This document shows positions 1 to 7,013 of a DNA stretch of 15,807 nucleotides, piece by piece. The notes under the pieces are model-generated. The model saw only the letters and a program-made list of their open reading frames with translations. It had not been told where the DNA came from and did not search any database. Source of the DNA: Clostridia bacterium (GTDB lineage: Bacteria > Bacillota > Clostridia > TANB77 > CAG-508); contig CAADUD010000078.1 of the NCBI GenBank assembly GCA_900752095.1, positions 1 to 15,807 of the forward strand. Reading direction: 5' to 3'. The position numbers and the translations under genes are program-made. Positions within the stretch are counted from its first letter, which is position 1, and each line of letters opens with the position of its first letter.

Positions 1-210
1 ATATTTTTAGTTTATTTACTTCGATTGTTTACACAATCTACTTAAATAACTTTATTTGAGTTTTTCGACTCTTAATTATTTTCTGGCTGTGAGTTTTTTT
101 CTCACTTTTCTTTGATAGTTTCCTATCTTAATTTTTATTGGTTTTCTCAAAGGTTTATTGTTTACTTTTCAATGTGCTTTTACACCTTGTTTCAAAGTGT
201 AACGAATGTT
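1..210 (-). other. hairpin-rich leader of an operon beyond the left edge
   Basis: No coding sequence is visible. The stretch lies directly downstream (minus strand) of three tandem promoters and carries a string of small inverted repeats: 23-28 with 33-38, 58-61 with 68-71, 89-93 with 101-105, 114-118 with 123-127, and 182-189 with 193-200 (one G-T pair). On the minus strand, around 157-178, there is a CACATTGAAAAG stretch that loosely resembles the boxA-type antitermination sequence of rRNA leaders. Tandem promoters plus a structured, boxA-like leader is what one expects just upstream of an rRNA operon, but the rRNA itself is not in the window, so this is inference. Another highly expressed operon is possible. 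Confidence 0.4.
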
Positions 211-239
211 ATTGTACTACTTTCTTTTTCAAAAGTCAA
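211..239 (-). promoter_or_regulatory. sigma-A-type promoter, proximal of three
   Basis: On the minus strand, -35 TTGACT (234-239) and -10 TACAAT (211-216) are separated by exactly 17 bp. It fires towards the left edge and lies closest to the hairpin-rich leader. It matches five of six bases in each box of the housekeeping consensus. Confidence 0.65.
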
Positions 240-439
240 CAGTTTTTTAAAAGTTTTTTATTATTTTTTCTTTTTTTATGAAAGTTAGCTTTTTTTCAAA
301 AGAAATTATTTCCACTTTTAATTTAAAAGGGCAAAATAATAAACTAGTATATGCTGTTAATAATAAAAAATGCTTGTTTTCTTTACTAATTTACTTCTTA
401 AAAATTGTTTGCTTTTGTTTAAGTACTAACACTTAAAAT

Positions 440-468
440 ATAATAGCATATTAATCTAAGAAAGTCAA
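440..468 (-). promoter_or_regulatory. sigma-A-type promoter, middle of three
   Basis: On the minus strand, -35 TTGACT (463-468) and -10 TATTAT (440-445) are 17 bp apart. It has the same orientation as the promoters at 211-239 and 544-572, and no gene lies between them. The spacing and boxes are near consensus. Confidence 0.65.
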
Positions 469-543
469 TACATTTTTTGTTGTTTTTTGAAGAAAATTGT
501 TTTTTTATTTTTAATACTTTTTTCTTACCTTAAATCTTTTATA

Positions 544-572
544 AGTATACCATATATTTTTATGTAAATCAA
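544..572 (-). promoter_or_regulatory. sigma-A-type promoter, distal of three
   Basis: On the minus strand, -35 TTGATT (567-572) and -10 TATACT (544-549) are 17 bp apart. It lies about 90 bp downstream of the ylmC stop codon. The remaining sequence from 240 to 662 is AT-rich, with no gene and no convincing terminator. Confidence 0.55.
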
Positions 573-662
573 TACTTTTTTCTTGGTAATTTTAACCTTT
601 TTTCCTATTGCGATTTGTATTTAATAACATCTTTTTATTCTAGATATAAAAAACATCTGCTT

Positions 663-897
663 TTATATTTCTACTAATATTACATCTTCTCCAATACATT
701 TGATATTTTGCCATTGAATTACAATATCGTTACTAGAAGATATCATACTTAAAAAACGGTTACTGCCAGGAACAATTATAGAAGTGATTGTCCCTGTTTC
801 TAAATCCGCACATACATCTTGTACAAAGCCGAAGCCTTTTTCCATCTTTTATATTAATCACTTCTTTATGTTTAAAATCCATTCCCTTTTGTGCCAT
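663..897 (-). CDS. ylmC: YlmC/YmxH-family PRC-barrel sporulation protein, needs +1 recoding at CGG
   Basis: A small PRC-barrel protein of the YlmC/YmxH family, whose genes often lie next to sigG in spore formers; its exact function is unknown. The start is ATG 895-897 behind a GGGAGG ribosome-binding site. Reading from it gives 22 codons ending in GKRL, then an in-frame CGG at 829-831, after which this frame is unrelated to the family and ends after 45 residues. If the C at 831 is skipped, translation continues GFVQDV, with TSIIVPG and IGEDVILVEI at the C-terminus, giving 77 residues in all. The KLG turn and the GEDVIL ending are typical of the family (B. subtilis YlmC has GKKLG at this point). 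An ATG at 843-845 could start a truncated product but has no good ribosome-binding site and would lose the first barrel strand. Confidence 0.85.
829..831 (-). other. in-frame CGG, proposed +1 frameshift site in ylmC
   Basis: The minus-strand codons are CTT CGG, followed by C. Skipping the first C gives CTT GGC TTT (Leu-Gly-Phe), which rejoins the two halves of YlmC at residue 23. This is the only in-frame CGG in the gene. There is no stop codon at the site and no homopolymer. Confidence 0.8.
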
Positions 898-1010
898 ACT
901 TCCTCCCTTTACAGAAAGATTTCTTTTTATTCTATTACATGATCCTTCTCTTTCCATTGTTTCTATTTTATGTGTTCTATTGTTTCTTTATTATTATATG
1001 AAATAATTTT

Positions 1011-1044
1011 AAAAAAATTGCCTCTTATTTATAAAAAAGCAATT
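1011..1044 (-). terminator. intrinsic terminator downstream of sigG
   Basis: On the minus strand, AATTGC (1039-1044) pairs with GCAATT (1016-1021). The stem extends inward by about five further A-T and G-T pairs to a short loop, and is followed at once by a run of T residues (1015 downwards). It lies 93 bp past the sigG stop codon and would separate sigG from ylmC. Confidence 0.6.
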
Positions 1045-1136
1045 AGTTTTTATTATACATATTACATAAGATATATTAATTAGATGAATCTAATAATCCA
1101 TCTTAAGTCTCAACTAACAATTATCAAATGAATTTT

Positions 1137-1907
1137 CTATTTATAAATCCTTCTAATATGGCTAATAGCTGTTCTTTCTAATCTAGATACTTGTGCTTGT
1201 GAAATTCCAATCTCCTCTGCCACTTCCATTTGGGTTCTTCCTTCAAAAAATCGTTTATTAATAATCATTTTTTCTTTTTCTGTTAAACGTTTCATTGCCT
1301 CAGAAATGGTAAGGTTTTGTGCCCATAATTCATCCGTATTTTTCTTATCACTTACTTGATCCATAATACAAATATTTTCTGTATTTTCACTGTAGGCTGG
1401 CTCTTGTAAAGAAATAGGTTCTTGAATGGCATCTAAACTAAGAATTATTTCTTCTTTTGATACTCCTAGTTCTTTCGCAATTTCTTCTATAGATGCTTCT
1501 TTTTGTTCTTCTTTAGAAATTCTTTCTTTTACACTTAATACTTTATATGCTAAATCTCGAACAGATCTACTAACGCGTATAGAATTATTATCTCTTAAAT
1601 ATCTGCGAATTTCTCCTATTATCATAGGAACTGCATATGTTGAAAATTGTACATTTTGACTCATATCAAAATTATCTATGGCTTTAATAAGTCCTACACA
1701 TCCAACTTGAAAAAGGTCGTCTAAATTTTCTCCTTTTCCATAAAATCTTTTAATAATACTTAAAACAAGCCTCAAATTTCCTTGTATAAACTTTTGTCTT
1801 GCTTCTTCATCTCCTTGCTTAATTTTATACATTAATTCATTCTTTTCTTCCATAGTTAAGATAGGTAATTTAGCAGTGTTTACTCCAGAAATTTCAACTT
1901 TATTCAT
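1137..1907 (-). CDS. sigG: RNA polymerase sporulation sigma factor SigG
   Basis: Late forespore-specific sigma factor of 256 residues, close to the usual 259-260. The N-terminus MNKVEISGVNTAKLPIL is the SigG family signature. Region 2 contains NLRLVLSIIKRF and LDDLFQVGCVGLIKAIDNF, and region 4.2 contains EVAEEIGISQAQVSRLER. The start is ATG 1905-1907, with AAGGAG eight bases upstream. The reading frame stays open upstream to about 1955, but that part is the 5' hairpin and is unlikely to be translated. It follows sigE by 211 bp, the usual order. It contains no in-frame CGG and uses CGA, CGC and CGT for arginine. Translation is probably damped by the hairpin over the ribosome-binding site. Confidence 0.96.
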   Translation of the reverse strand: MNKVEISGVNTAKLPILTMEEKNELMYKIKQGDEEARQKFIQGNLRLVLSIIKRFYGKGENLDDLFQVGCVGLIKAIDNFDMSQNVQFSTYAVPMIIGEIRRYLRDNNSIRVSRSVRDLAYKVLSVKERISKEEQKEASIEEIAKELGVSKEEIILSLDAIQEPISLQEPAYSENTENICIMDQVSDKKNTDELWAQNLTISEAMKRLTEKEKMIINKRFFEGRTQMEVAEEIGISQAQVSRLERTAISHIRRIYK

Positions 1908-1908
1908 G

Positions 1909-1968
1909 ATAAAAACTCCTTTTGGATTATAATTTGTTAATTTCATTATTTCCAAAAGGAGTTCTTAC
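1909..1968 (-). promoter_or_regulatory. mRNA hairpin covering the sigG ribosome-binding site
   Basis: A perfect 13-bp inverted repeat, 1951-1963 (AACTCCTTTTGGA on the minus strand) with 1914-1926 (TCCAAAAGGAGTT), extends by about five more pairs including G-T. The 24-base loop carries a further ATAAT/ATTAT match. The sigG ribosome-binding site AAGGAG lies wholly inside the 3' arm, so the folded mRNA would block initiation. There is no T run of terminator type directly after it; only a few T residues precede the ATG. Confidence 0.8.
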
Positions 1969-2118
1969 TATTCTTTTATCGCCCGACTTAATTCGACATT
2001 TTTTAATAAGATCATTAGAGGCAGCTTCAATTGTTCTAACCGATTATTCCTTTTAATAAAATATCAAGTTTTATATAATTTAAAAATTTAATCCTGCCAC
2101 ACGCTGATATTATTAGTC

Positions 2119-2851
2119 CTACCCAGTTTTACTCATAATTTCTTTTTTCATTTTATGAATAATCTTCTTTTCTAAGCGGGATATGTAACTTTGAGAAATA
2201 CCGTAACATATCTGCTACTTCTTTTTGTGTTTTTTCGGTTCCACTTATAAATCCAAATCGAAGTTCCATAATGTTTCTTTCTCGATTATTTAATTTTTCA
2301 ATAGAAGCTCTTAATAAGCTTTTATCAACTTCATCTTCAATCCTCCTTGAAGTAATATCTGGATCAGTTCCTAAAATATCTGATAAAAGTAATTCATTAC
2401 CATCTCCATCTTGATTTAATGGTTCATCAATGGATATTTCTCCTTTCATTCTATTACTTCTCCTTAAGAACATTAAAATTTCATTTTCAATACATCGCGA
2501 AGCATAAGTGGCTAATTTTATTTTTTTATCTGTGTTAAAAGTATTAATTGCTTTCATTAAACCAATAGTACCAATAGAAATTAAATCTTCTATGCCTACT
2601 CCTGTATTTTCAAATTTTTTTGCAATATAAACTACCAGCCTCAAATTTCTTTCCACTAAGGTTTGTCTAACACTTTCATCACCTTGTGATAATTGTTCTA
2701 AAATTTTAGTTTCTTCTTCATTTGTTAAAGGTGGTGGCAGTGTTTGACTGCCTCCTATATAATAAATGGGAAGATTTTCTTCTTCATCTTTTCCAATATA
2801 TCTTACATATAAGGTATTAATACTAGATTTTAAAATTTGCAATAGGTTCAT
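2119..2851 (-). CDS. sigE: RNA polymerase sporulation sigma factor SigE (pro-sigma-E), needs +1 recoding at CGG
   Basis: Early mother-cell sigma factor, made as an inactive precursor and cut by SpoIIGA. The pro-sequence is followed by YYIGGSQTLPPPL; region 2 contains NLRLVVYIAKKF and GLMKAINTFN; region 4 contains RNIMELRFGF and QKEVADML. At that point an in-frame CGG (2201-2203) breaks the frame, and the unshifted frame ends after 16 unrelated residues. Skipping the C at 2203 gives GISQSYISRLEKK, the region 4.2 recognition helix, and a stop at 2119-2121, for a total of 243 residues (B. subtilis 239). I chose ATG 2849-2851, eight bases after AAAGGAG; the upstream GTG at 2858-2860 overlaps that site. 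The 5' end overlaps spoIIGA by 29 bp, which suggests translational coupling. Confidence 0.92.
2201..2203 (-). other. in-frame CGG, proposed +1 frameshift site in sigE
   Basis: The minus-strand codons are TTA CGG, followed by T. Skipping C gives TTA GGT ATT (Leu-Gly-Ile), restoring the GISQSYISR motif that is near-invariant in SigE. It is the only in-frame CGG in the gene. Confidence 0.85.
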
Positions 2852-3755
2852 TGTTTTCACTCCTTTCCAATAGGTCTAGCCCTATTAAAGCAGAATATAG
2901 GTTATTTTTGCTTAATTTGTTTGGAAAAATTCCTATAATAATATCTTTTCTTGTTTCTATTTGTTCTTCTTTTGTAATAGTTACCTCATCTGCTTTTAAA
3001 CCTAACATAAGCCCATTTTGTTTTCCTATCGAAGAAAAAGGAATTAATCTTAGTTTTGTTAAATAAGCTTTTTCTTCTAAATTTTCTATTCTTTTTGTGC
3101 CATCACCTCCTATAAATTCTTCTATATGATCTAATAAATTAGCTGGCAAAATAGAATATAATTTTTCTTTTTCTACTACCACTACTGGTATTCCTGTAAT
3201 AGGTTCTTTTAAGAGATTGCCGGTATCTAACATAGCTTTCACATTTAATTCTTTTCCTCCTATTTTAATACAAATAGAATGAATCATATCTTTTTTTGAT
3301 AGCTTTGTTTTAACTATTTTAAAAGCAATATATGTAACAATAAAACCTACAATTCCTCCTAATAAGGCTATCTTAACAGGGTAGGTTCCCACATAAACCC
3401 CATTATGCATTAAAATATCTTGTGGTCTAATAAAATAAAGTAATGCAAAAGCACATCCCCCAAATACAAACGATGTTAAATAAAAAAGAACAAGTTGTTT
3501 GCTTAAAATTTTGATACTTTTTGCACTAAAAGCAATATAAACCATTAAAGCAGATAAAAGGATTTTCATAGGAATGCTAGAATAAAGTGGTAAAATTTCT
3601 AGGTAAGAAATAACAGCATAAATTCCTCCTAACAATGCTGAAAGAATTAGTTTCCAGTGTTTCATTTTCAGTTTCATAATATATCCGGTGGCAAATAAAA
3701 TAATATAGTTCATGCATAAATTTTCTAGTAATACCACATCTAAATAAATTGTCAT
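2823..3755 (-). CDS. spoIIGA: SpoIIGA, membrane aspartic protease that activates pro-sigma-E
   Basis: About 310 residues. The first 150 residues or so hold five hydrophobic membrane segments, starting TIYLDVVLLENLCMNYIILF. The rest is a cytoplasmic protease domain with the catalytic AMLDTGN motif (Asp about residue 177; Asp183 in B. subtilis) and the second conserved block VVVVEK. SpoIIGA sits in the septum and cuts the pro-sequence of SigE in the mother cell when signalled by SpoIIR. I prefer ATG 3753-3755; a GTG two codons upstream (3759-3761) is possible, and the ribosome-binding site (AAAGTGAAG) is weak for both. It is directly followed by, and overlaps, sigE, the standard spoIIG operon. 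No in-frame CGG. Confidence 0.93.
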   Translation of the reverse strand: MTIYLDVVLLENLCMNYIILFATGYIMKLKMKHWKLILSALLGGIYAVISYLEILPLYSSIPMKILLSALMVYIAFSAKSIKILSKQLVLFYLTSFVFGGCAFALLYFIRPQDILMHNGVYVGTYPVKIALLGGIVGFIVTYIAFKIVKTKLSKKDMIHSICIKIGGKELNVKAMLDTGNLLKEPITGIPVVVVEKEKLYSILPANLLDHIEEFIGGDGTKRIENLEEKAYLTKLRLIPFSSIGKQNGLMLGLKADEVTITKEEQIETRKDIIIGIFPNKLSKNNLYSALIGLDLLERSENNEPIANFKI

Positions 3756-3848
3756 TTGCACTTCACTTTCTTTCTTTTTTGTATTACTAATTTTATTTAA
3801 TTATTTTATGTTTTGTATAAATTTTTTACAAAATCTAAATGCCTTTTT

Positions 3849-3897
3849 AGTATACTCTGTTTCCTTTAAAAAGTATGTCATTTTATGGTTGTCAAAA
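3849..3897 (-). promoter_or_regulatory. spoIIG-type promoter with Spo0A box
   Basis: Minus-strand -10 TATACT (3849-3854) and -35-like ATGACA (3876-3881) are 21 bp apart, longer than a normal sigma-A promoter. Six bases upstream lies GTTGTCAAAA (3888-3897 on the plus strand), which fits the Spo0A box TTTGTCRAAA at nine of ten bases. The TGTCAT overlapping the -35 box may be a weaker second box. The B. subtilis spoIIG promoter likewise has an over-long spacer and adjacent Spo0A boxes, as I recall it. The untranslated leader would be about 85-90 bases. Confidence 0.65.
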
Positions 3898-3930
3898 AAA
3901 GTTTTTATTTACATTTCTATTGTTAATACA

Positions 3931-3970
3931 ACAAAAAAGTACAAACTTCTTTCAGTTTGTACTTTTTTGT
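3931..3970 (-). terminator. strong intrinsic terminator after ftsZ (structurally bidirectional)
   Basis: A perfect 17-bp inverted repeat (3931-3947 with 3954-3970) has a six-base loop. The stem ends in A6 and T6 tracts on its two flanks, so it can work on either strand. On the minus strand it lies 69 bp past the ftsZ stop and separates the division genes from the spoIIG operon, which therefore depends on its own Spo0A-type promoter. Confidence 0.88.
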
Positions 3971-4039
3971 TTACTTTGTGTACTTTATGTTTGCTTTTTA
4001 TTTTAGTTTTTTCTTTTTGTTTTTAGTATCATTTTTATT

Positions 4040-5161
4040 CTACTTTCTTTGTCCTTTTCTTAAAAAGGTAGGAATTTCTAAATTATCCTGAGAATTTGAA
4101 CTATCTGTTGCAGTTGGAATAGAATTTAATTTTTTATCCCAAGCTTTATCTATAATGTCTCCTACTGGAATAGTTCCAGAAAGTGGTCCATCTTCTTTTT
4201 CAAATCCTGTTGCGATAACAGTAATAATAATATCTTCATCTAAGCTTTCATCAATCACTGCACCAAAAATAATATTAGCTTCTGGATCTACACTTCTTTG
4301 AATTAATTCTGCTGCTGTATTTACCTCATGCAATCCTAAATTATTACCACCTGTAATATTAATAATGACTCCTCTTGCTCCTTCAATAGAAGTTTCTAGT
4401 AATGGGCTTTGTACTGCTTGTTTTGCAGCATCTTCTGCTCTGTTTTCACCAGATGCTCTGCCAATACCCATATGTGCCATACCTGTATTTAGCATAATTG
4501 TTTTTACATCGGCAAAGTCTAAGTTAACAAGACCTGGAATTGCAATTAAGTCTGAAATACCTTGTACACCTTGTCTTAATACATCATCAGCCATTTTAAA
4601 TGCTTCTACAATAGAAGTTTTTCTATCAATAATTTGTAACAATTTGTCGTTTGGAATTACTACTAAAGTATCTACTTTTCCTTTGAGGCTTTCAATTCCA
4701 CGCTCTGCTTGCGATAATCTTTTTTTACCTTCAAAAGTAAATGGTTTTGTTACAACACCAATGGTTAAAATTCCCATTTCCTTAGCTGCTGCTGCAACAA
4801 TTGGGGCTGCACCTGTTCCTGTTCCTCCACCCATTCCAGCAGTTACAAACACCATGTCTGCTCCACGTAAAGCTTCTGCAATTTCTGTTTTGCTTTCTTC
4901 AGCTGCTTGTGCTCCTATATCTGGATTAGCTCCTGCCCCTAATCCTCTTGTGATTTTTTCTCCGATTTGTATTTTAGACGCTGCTTTTGAAAGTAAAAGA
5001 GCTTGTCTATCAGTATTTACTGCAATGAATTCTACATTTTTAATTCCCGATTCTACCATTCGGTTTACTGCATTGTTTCCTGCTCCCCCCACACCAATTA
5101 CTTTAATAGTAGCGGTTCCATCTAACATCATGTTTTCGTCAACATTATTATCCATTAGCAT
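4040..5161 (-). CDS. ftsZ: cell division protein FtsZ
   Basis: Tubulin-like GTPase that forms the division ring; 373 residues from the chosen start. The N-terminal nucleotide-binding domain has IKVIGVGGAGNNAVNRM and the tubulin signature GGGTGTG (residues 111-117). The synergy-loop aspartates lie in the GVQGISDLI region. The C-terminal tail NLEIPTFLRKGQRK is the conserved peptide that binds FtsA and SepF. I chose ATG 5159-5161, ten bases after AGGAGG; an ATG at 5168-5170 is only one base from that site and less likely. It follows ftsA by 65 bp and is probably co-transcribed. No in-frame CGG; the CGG triplets at 4962-4964 and 5047-5049 are out of frame. Confidence 0.97.
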   Translation of the reverse strand: MLMDNNVDENMMLDGTATIKVIGVGGAGNNAVNRMVESGIKNVEFIAVNTDRQALLLSKAASKIQIGEKITRGLGAGANPDIGAQAAEESKTEIAEALRGADMVFVTAGMGGGTGTGAAPIVAAAAKEMGILTIGVVTKPFTFEGKKRLSQAERGIESLKGKVDTLVVIPNDKLLQIIDRKTSIVEAFKMADDVLRQGVQGISDLIAIPGLVNLDFADVKTIMLNTGMAHMGIGRASGENRAEDAAKQAVQSPLLETSIEGARGVIINITGGNNLGLHEVNTAAELIQRSVDPEANIIFGAVIDESLDEDIIITVIATGFEKEDGPLSGTIPVGDIIDKAWDKKLNSIPTATDSSNSQDNLEIPTFLRKGQRK

Positions 5162-5226
5162 AAAGTTCATTCCTCCTATTTTTGCGGTATTTTCCCTACC
5201 TTTTTATATATTTTTAAAAATTAAAA

Positions 5227-6457
5227 TCATGAATAGAAAAATTCTTTAATCCTTTCCAAAATATTTTGGAAAAAGTTTTCTTTGGAATCTGTATCAATAT
5301 TGCTTCCTACTGTTTTTGCAAAAGGTCTTGACGCAATATATCTTACTAAACTATAAGCTGTTCTGTATTCAGGTCTTACCACACTAATTAGTCTACCTGT
5401 TGCTATTTTTACTGGAATATTGAGTGTAATTTTTCCTGCCACATCGCTTTTATTAATTGTAGTGATTCCTTGTCCTGTCAAAATAACATTGTTAATTCTG
5501 GATTTGATACCTTGCATGGTAATATCTTTATTGATTAAGGTAAATATTTCTTCAATTCTTGCTTCCATAATTTCAATTAATTGAGAACTTTTAATTACCT
5601 TTTTACCATTATCATCTCTACAAGTAGTAAGTAATATCTCATTATCATTATCTATAAAGGATTTTAAAGCTAGTCCGTATTGCTTTTTTAATTTTTCTGC
5701 CTCTTCCTCTGAAATATTTAACACCAAAGCAATATCATTAGTAATATTATCTCCTCCCAGTGGAATGGTATTTGTATAAACAAAATTAGAACCTTCGAAT
5801 ACACCAATATCTGTATTTCCAGCCCCTATATCCAATAACATTACATTATCATTTAATTCATTGGTATCTAGTACTAAGCTTCTTTGTGCAAGAGTTACTG
5901 GCACTAATCCATCAATGTCTAAATCTACTTTTCTAAAAATTGAAGCAAGTTGCCTCATATATTCTTTGTCTGCTAAAATAACCTGTGCCTTTAATGTAAA
6001 ACTTCCACTTAAATTTCCGATAGGATCTGTTACTACTTTTCCATTTTCTAGAATAAATTGATTTTCTACAATATCAATGATTTGTCTTCCTTCTGGAACA
6101 TCTATATCTTTTACTTGCATAATGCTAGAGGTAACATCTTTTGCAGAAATCCCTGCATATTTATCTTTAGCCTCTTTTAATACACTATTTTGTACAATAG
6201 TAACATATTTTCCCGGTATTGTTACATAAGCAGAATTGATTTTTAAATCTGATTCTGATTCTGCTTCTTTTATTAAATGATGAATAGAATTTGCAATTTC
6301 ATTTTCATCAATAATTTTTCCTTTTTGAATTCCGTCTACACCTATGGCTAGCAGTACAAATGACTTCGATTTGGTTAAAATTATTAACCTCACCTATTAC
6401 TAGGCTTACTTTTGAAGTACCAATGTCAATTCCTACAATTATATCTCCTATTGCCAA
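5227..6457 (-). CDS. ftsA: cell division protein FtsA, TTG start, needs +1 recoding at CGG
   Basis: Actin-like ATPase that tethers FtsZ to the membrane. Translation starts at TTG 6455-6457, seven bases after GGAGGA (6465-6470). Residues 1-41 run AIGDIIVGIDIGTSKVSLVI (phosphate 1 motif) to SHRCR, then meet an in-frame CGG (6332-6334); the unshifted frame stops after 49 residues. Skipping the C continues GIQKGKIIDE, the usual FtsA block (B. subtilis GLKKGSIVD), giving 409 residues. Later landmarks are SAYVTIPGKYV, MLLDIGAGNTDIGVF (phosphate 2) and VILTGQGI. The C-terminal NFFQNILERIKEFFYS is the amphipathic membrane-targeting helix. A start at 6391-6393 inside the second frame would lack the first ATP-binding loop and is not credible. 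It is followed by ftsZ. Confidence 0.93.
6332..6334 (-). other. in-frame CGG, proposed +1 frameshift site in ftsA
   Basis: The minus-strand codons are AGA CGG, followed by A. Skipping C gives AGA GGA ATT (Arg-Gly-Ile) and joins the N-terminal 41 residues to the rest of FtsA at a conserved glycine. It is the only in-frame CGG in the gene; the CGG triplets at 5675-5677, 6017-6019 and 6213-6215 are out of frame and harmless. Confidence 0.85.
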
Positions 6458-6522
6458 GACTCATTCCTCCATTTTTTGCTCGTCTTAAAAAGATTCTTTG
6501 TCATCTGTTTTCGGATGGTTTA

Positions 6523-6551
6523 AGAATATTACATTTTGAAAAAAAAGTCAA
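6523..6551 (-). promoter_or_regulatory. sigma-A-type promoter of ftsA-ftsZ
   Basis: Minus-strand -35 TTGACT (6546-6551) and -10 TATTCT (6523-6528) are 17 bp apart, in the 170-bp gap between sbp and ftsA. It would give ftsA and ftsZ a transcript independent of the upstream murA-divIB-sbp genes, with a leader of about 60 bases. Confidence 0.6.
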
Positions 6552-6627
6552 TAGATTTGTAATAAATTTGTAATATTTTCGTAACAATTTTGAAACATAG
6601 CTTTCAACAACTAGTATTTCTATAATT

Positions 6628-7008
6628 TTATTTTTCTTCTAGGACCTTTTCGTCTTTTTTAGACATATGATTTGTCCATTTTTCTAAATAATAACGTCTA
6701 ATAATGGCCAAATTGTTGAACATTCTTCCTACAAATACTACAATAGCTGCCAAATAAATGTCAACATTTAATTTTTGTCCTAAAAAAGTAAGTAAGATGG
6801 ATAAAATAGCATTTCCAAAAAATCCTGTTACAAATATTTTTAAATCAAAATTCTTTTTGAGAGTTGAAGCGATTCCTCCAAATACAGAGTCTAAAGCTGC
6901 AATAATAGCAATTGCTAAATATCCTGAATAAGTATATGGTACCATTGGTGCATAAATGCCAATTACAGCTCCTATAATACATCCTACAACAATTGCAATA
7001 AATATCAT
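6628..7008 (-). CDS. sbp: small basic protein Sbp (DUF1290 family)
   Basis: A 126-residue membrane protein (B. subtilis Sbp 121) with three to four hydrophobic segments: 1-21, 28-48, 56-75 and 80-97. SGYLAIAIIAALDSVFGG is typical of the family. The basic, charged tail ends YYLEKWTNHMSKKDEKVLEEK in two stretches. Its function is unknown, but it lies between the DUF881 genes and ftsA in many Firmicutes. GGAGGA stands nine bases before the ATG and overlaps the end of the upstream DUF881 gene, so the two are co-transcribed and probably coupled. No in-frame CGG. Confidence 0.9.
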   Translation of the reverse strand: MIFIAIVVGCIIGAVIGIYAPMVPYTYSGYLAIAIIAALDSVFGGIASTLKKNFDLKIFVTGFFGNAILSILLTFLGQKLNVDIYLAAIVVFVGRMFNNLAIIRRYYLEKWTNHMSKKDEKVLEEK

Positions 7009-7013
7009 AATTA

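Noticed and set aside
993..998. TATAAT on the minus strand as a ylmC promoter
   Set aside because: No acceptable -35 box lies at 16-18 bp, and the region overlaps the sigG terminator tail; the match is likely due to AT content.
1969..2118. A small gene between sigE and sigG on the minus strand
   Set aside because: Two short open frames exist but neither has an ATG with a suitable ribosome-binding site, and one contains an in-frame CGG. No recognisable product. A sigma-F or sigma-G promoter is expected here but I could not identify convincing boxes.
4365..5249. Long plus-strand open frame opposite ftsZ
   Set aside because: It is an antisense shadow of a highly conserved gene; composition is not protein-like and there is no start signal.
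6483..6525. Nested inverted repeat in the ftsA leader as a regulatory hairpin
   Set aside because: The outer arm overlaps the proposed -10 box, so it would not be transcribed in full, and the inner stem has a mismatch on the transcribed strand.
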